Below are positions 63,486-64,000 of a stretch of 64,000 bases of DNA, in pieces. The DNA is from Deltaproteobacteria bacterium (GTDB lineage Bacteria; Myxococcota_A; UBA796; GCA-2862545): positions 1-64,000 of the forward strand of contig REDI01000089.1 of the NCBI GenBank assembly GCA_007693595.1, read 5' to 3'. The notes under the pieces were generated by a model that did no database searches, was not told the origin of the DNA, and worked only from the letters and a program-made list of their open reading frames with translations. The stretch's first letter is position 1. Each line of letters starts with the position of its first letter. The translations under genes were made by a program, and so were the position numbers.

Positions 63486-64000
63486 ATGAACGCTCCCCGC
63501 ATTCTCTCCATGACCCAAGCCCTTCGAACCGCTCCGGCGCTCGTTCAACGGGCCCTTCGCGCAGGAGCCTTGCGATCAGGCGCCACCCAGTTTGTGGTGA
63601 CCGTCGGAGGCGACCTGAACGGGCTCTACGTGGAGCGGGGCGCGGTCCTGGTCTGCGATCCAGACTCCACGTCGAGTCGTTGCCCCGTCGTGCTCCTCCC
63701 CAAGGGTCACGGGCGGCCATGCGTCGGGCGCATCGAGGGCAAGCACCTGCGCGGCGAACATGGCGAGCCGTGCAGCCCGCGGCGCTGGCAGGTGAGCGGA
63801 GGGATCGTCCAAGTCCTACAAGTGGGTGAGGGCGAGCGCCTCTGCGCCGTCACGGTCCCGCTGCTTGATCTCCACCCGGCTACGCCGTGCCATGTGGACC
63901 CTGCGATGGGCCGATGGGCGGAGCTTCAGCCTGCCTCGCAGCTCTATGCCGCTCAAAGTGCTGTTGCTCCCTCCTTGGTCTCCCAGCCCATGCTCGAGCG
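63486..64000 (+). CDS. Partial gene; S24 (LexA/UmuD)-like domain without catalytic residues
   Basis: The reading frame runs off the right edge after 171 codons; start with AGGAGG upstream. Residues about 38-105 recall an S24 peptidase-like fold: TQFVVTVGGDLNGLYVERGAVLVCDPDS parallels the LexA GDSMxGxGIxxGD strand pattern (GGDLNGLYVERG), then CPVVLLPKGHGRPCVGRIEG, and WQVSGGIVQVLQVGEG matches the terminal W/GxVxxVxR strand. The catalytic Ser would be Leu and the Lys Gly, so it should not self-cleave. This match is by eye and tentative. Cys-rich afterwards. Confidence 0.4.
   Translation, partial: MNAPRILSMTQALRTAPALVQRALRAGALRSGATQFVVTVGGDLNGLYVERGAVLVCDPDSTSSRCPVVLLPKGHGRPCVGRIEGKHLRGEHGEPCSPRRWQVSGGIVQVLQVGEGERLCAVTVPLLDLHPATPCHVDPAMGRWAELQPASQLYAAQSAVAPSLVSQPMLE

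Overview
The window is GC-rich, densely coded DNA with no rRNA, tRNA or CRISPR array that I can see. The gene content points to a predatory or soil-type Myxococcota (former Deltaproteobacteria). Evidence for this: many large secreted lipoproteins of unknown function, often with a Ser/Asp/Gly/Thr-rich linker after the lipobox; a CarD/CdnL regulator; an ImuA-ImuB-DnaE2 mutasome whose two operators fit the LexA motif described for Myxococcus xanthus; a two-DUF4157 giant protein; and a MopE-type metal-binding remnant. GTG and TTG starts are common, and ATGA, GTGA or TTGA gene overlaps mark the operons. The assignment is inference from content, not from a marker gene.

Layout. 1-16.2 kb is an accessory-looking stretch of surface lipoproteins: a Cys-rich lipoprotein pseudogene, a tandem 31-bp repeat with an inverted copy, a VAT-1-like oxidoreductase, two tandem RCC1-like lipoproteins of about 1,060 residues (the second broken by one TAG), a ferritin-like lipoprotein, a WGTS-repeat lipoprotein, a MopE remnant and a methyltransferase. 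An IS630-family element (16.5-17.6 kb) lies against the 3' end of an SGNH-hydrolase lipoprotein. Then come hpf and, on the minus strand, a four-gene translationally coupled operon (24.2 to 19.7 kb) encoding an unknown protein, a membrane-anchored J-like protein whose HPD is replaced, an HscC-sized Hsp70 and another unknown protein. Divergent from a CBS-domain gene, 25.3-33.1 kb holds a 1,913-residue protein with two DUF4157 metalloprotease-like domains, followed by a BY-kinase/MinD-like protein with an inactivated Walker A motif.

33.2-37.1 kb is a likely transcription unit of a penicillin-acylase-type lipoprotein, a CxxCH lipoprotein and an outer-membrane barrel. It converges on rdgB. 38.4-40.8 kb is the SOS-controlled imuA-imuB pair; dnaE2 is 16 kb away (56.5-59.5 kb) with its own LexA box. 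41.3-47.9 kb is a six-gene overlapping membrane operon (RDD, SpoIIM-like, membrane protein, DUF4350, MoxR ATPase, DUF58). It is followed by a Big-1-like/outer-membrane barrel protein, convergent cysS and cdnL, and an lptF/lptG-like permease pair. The last 5 kb carries lipoproteins, a TM-anchored unknown protein, a PD-(D/E)XK nuclease with an Fe-S-type Cys set, and a truncated gene that resembles a LexA/UmuD (S24) domain without its catalytic residues.

The most distinctive items are the HscC/J-like operon with an apparently inactive J motif, the DUF4157 giant next to a pseudo-ATPase, and the dnaE2 promoter, whose geometry predicts a leaderless mRNA with the LexA site over the -10 element.
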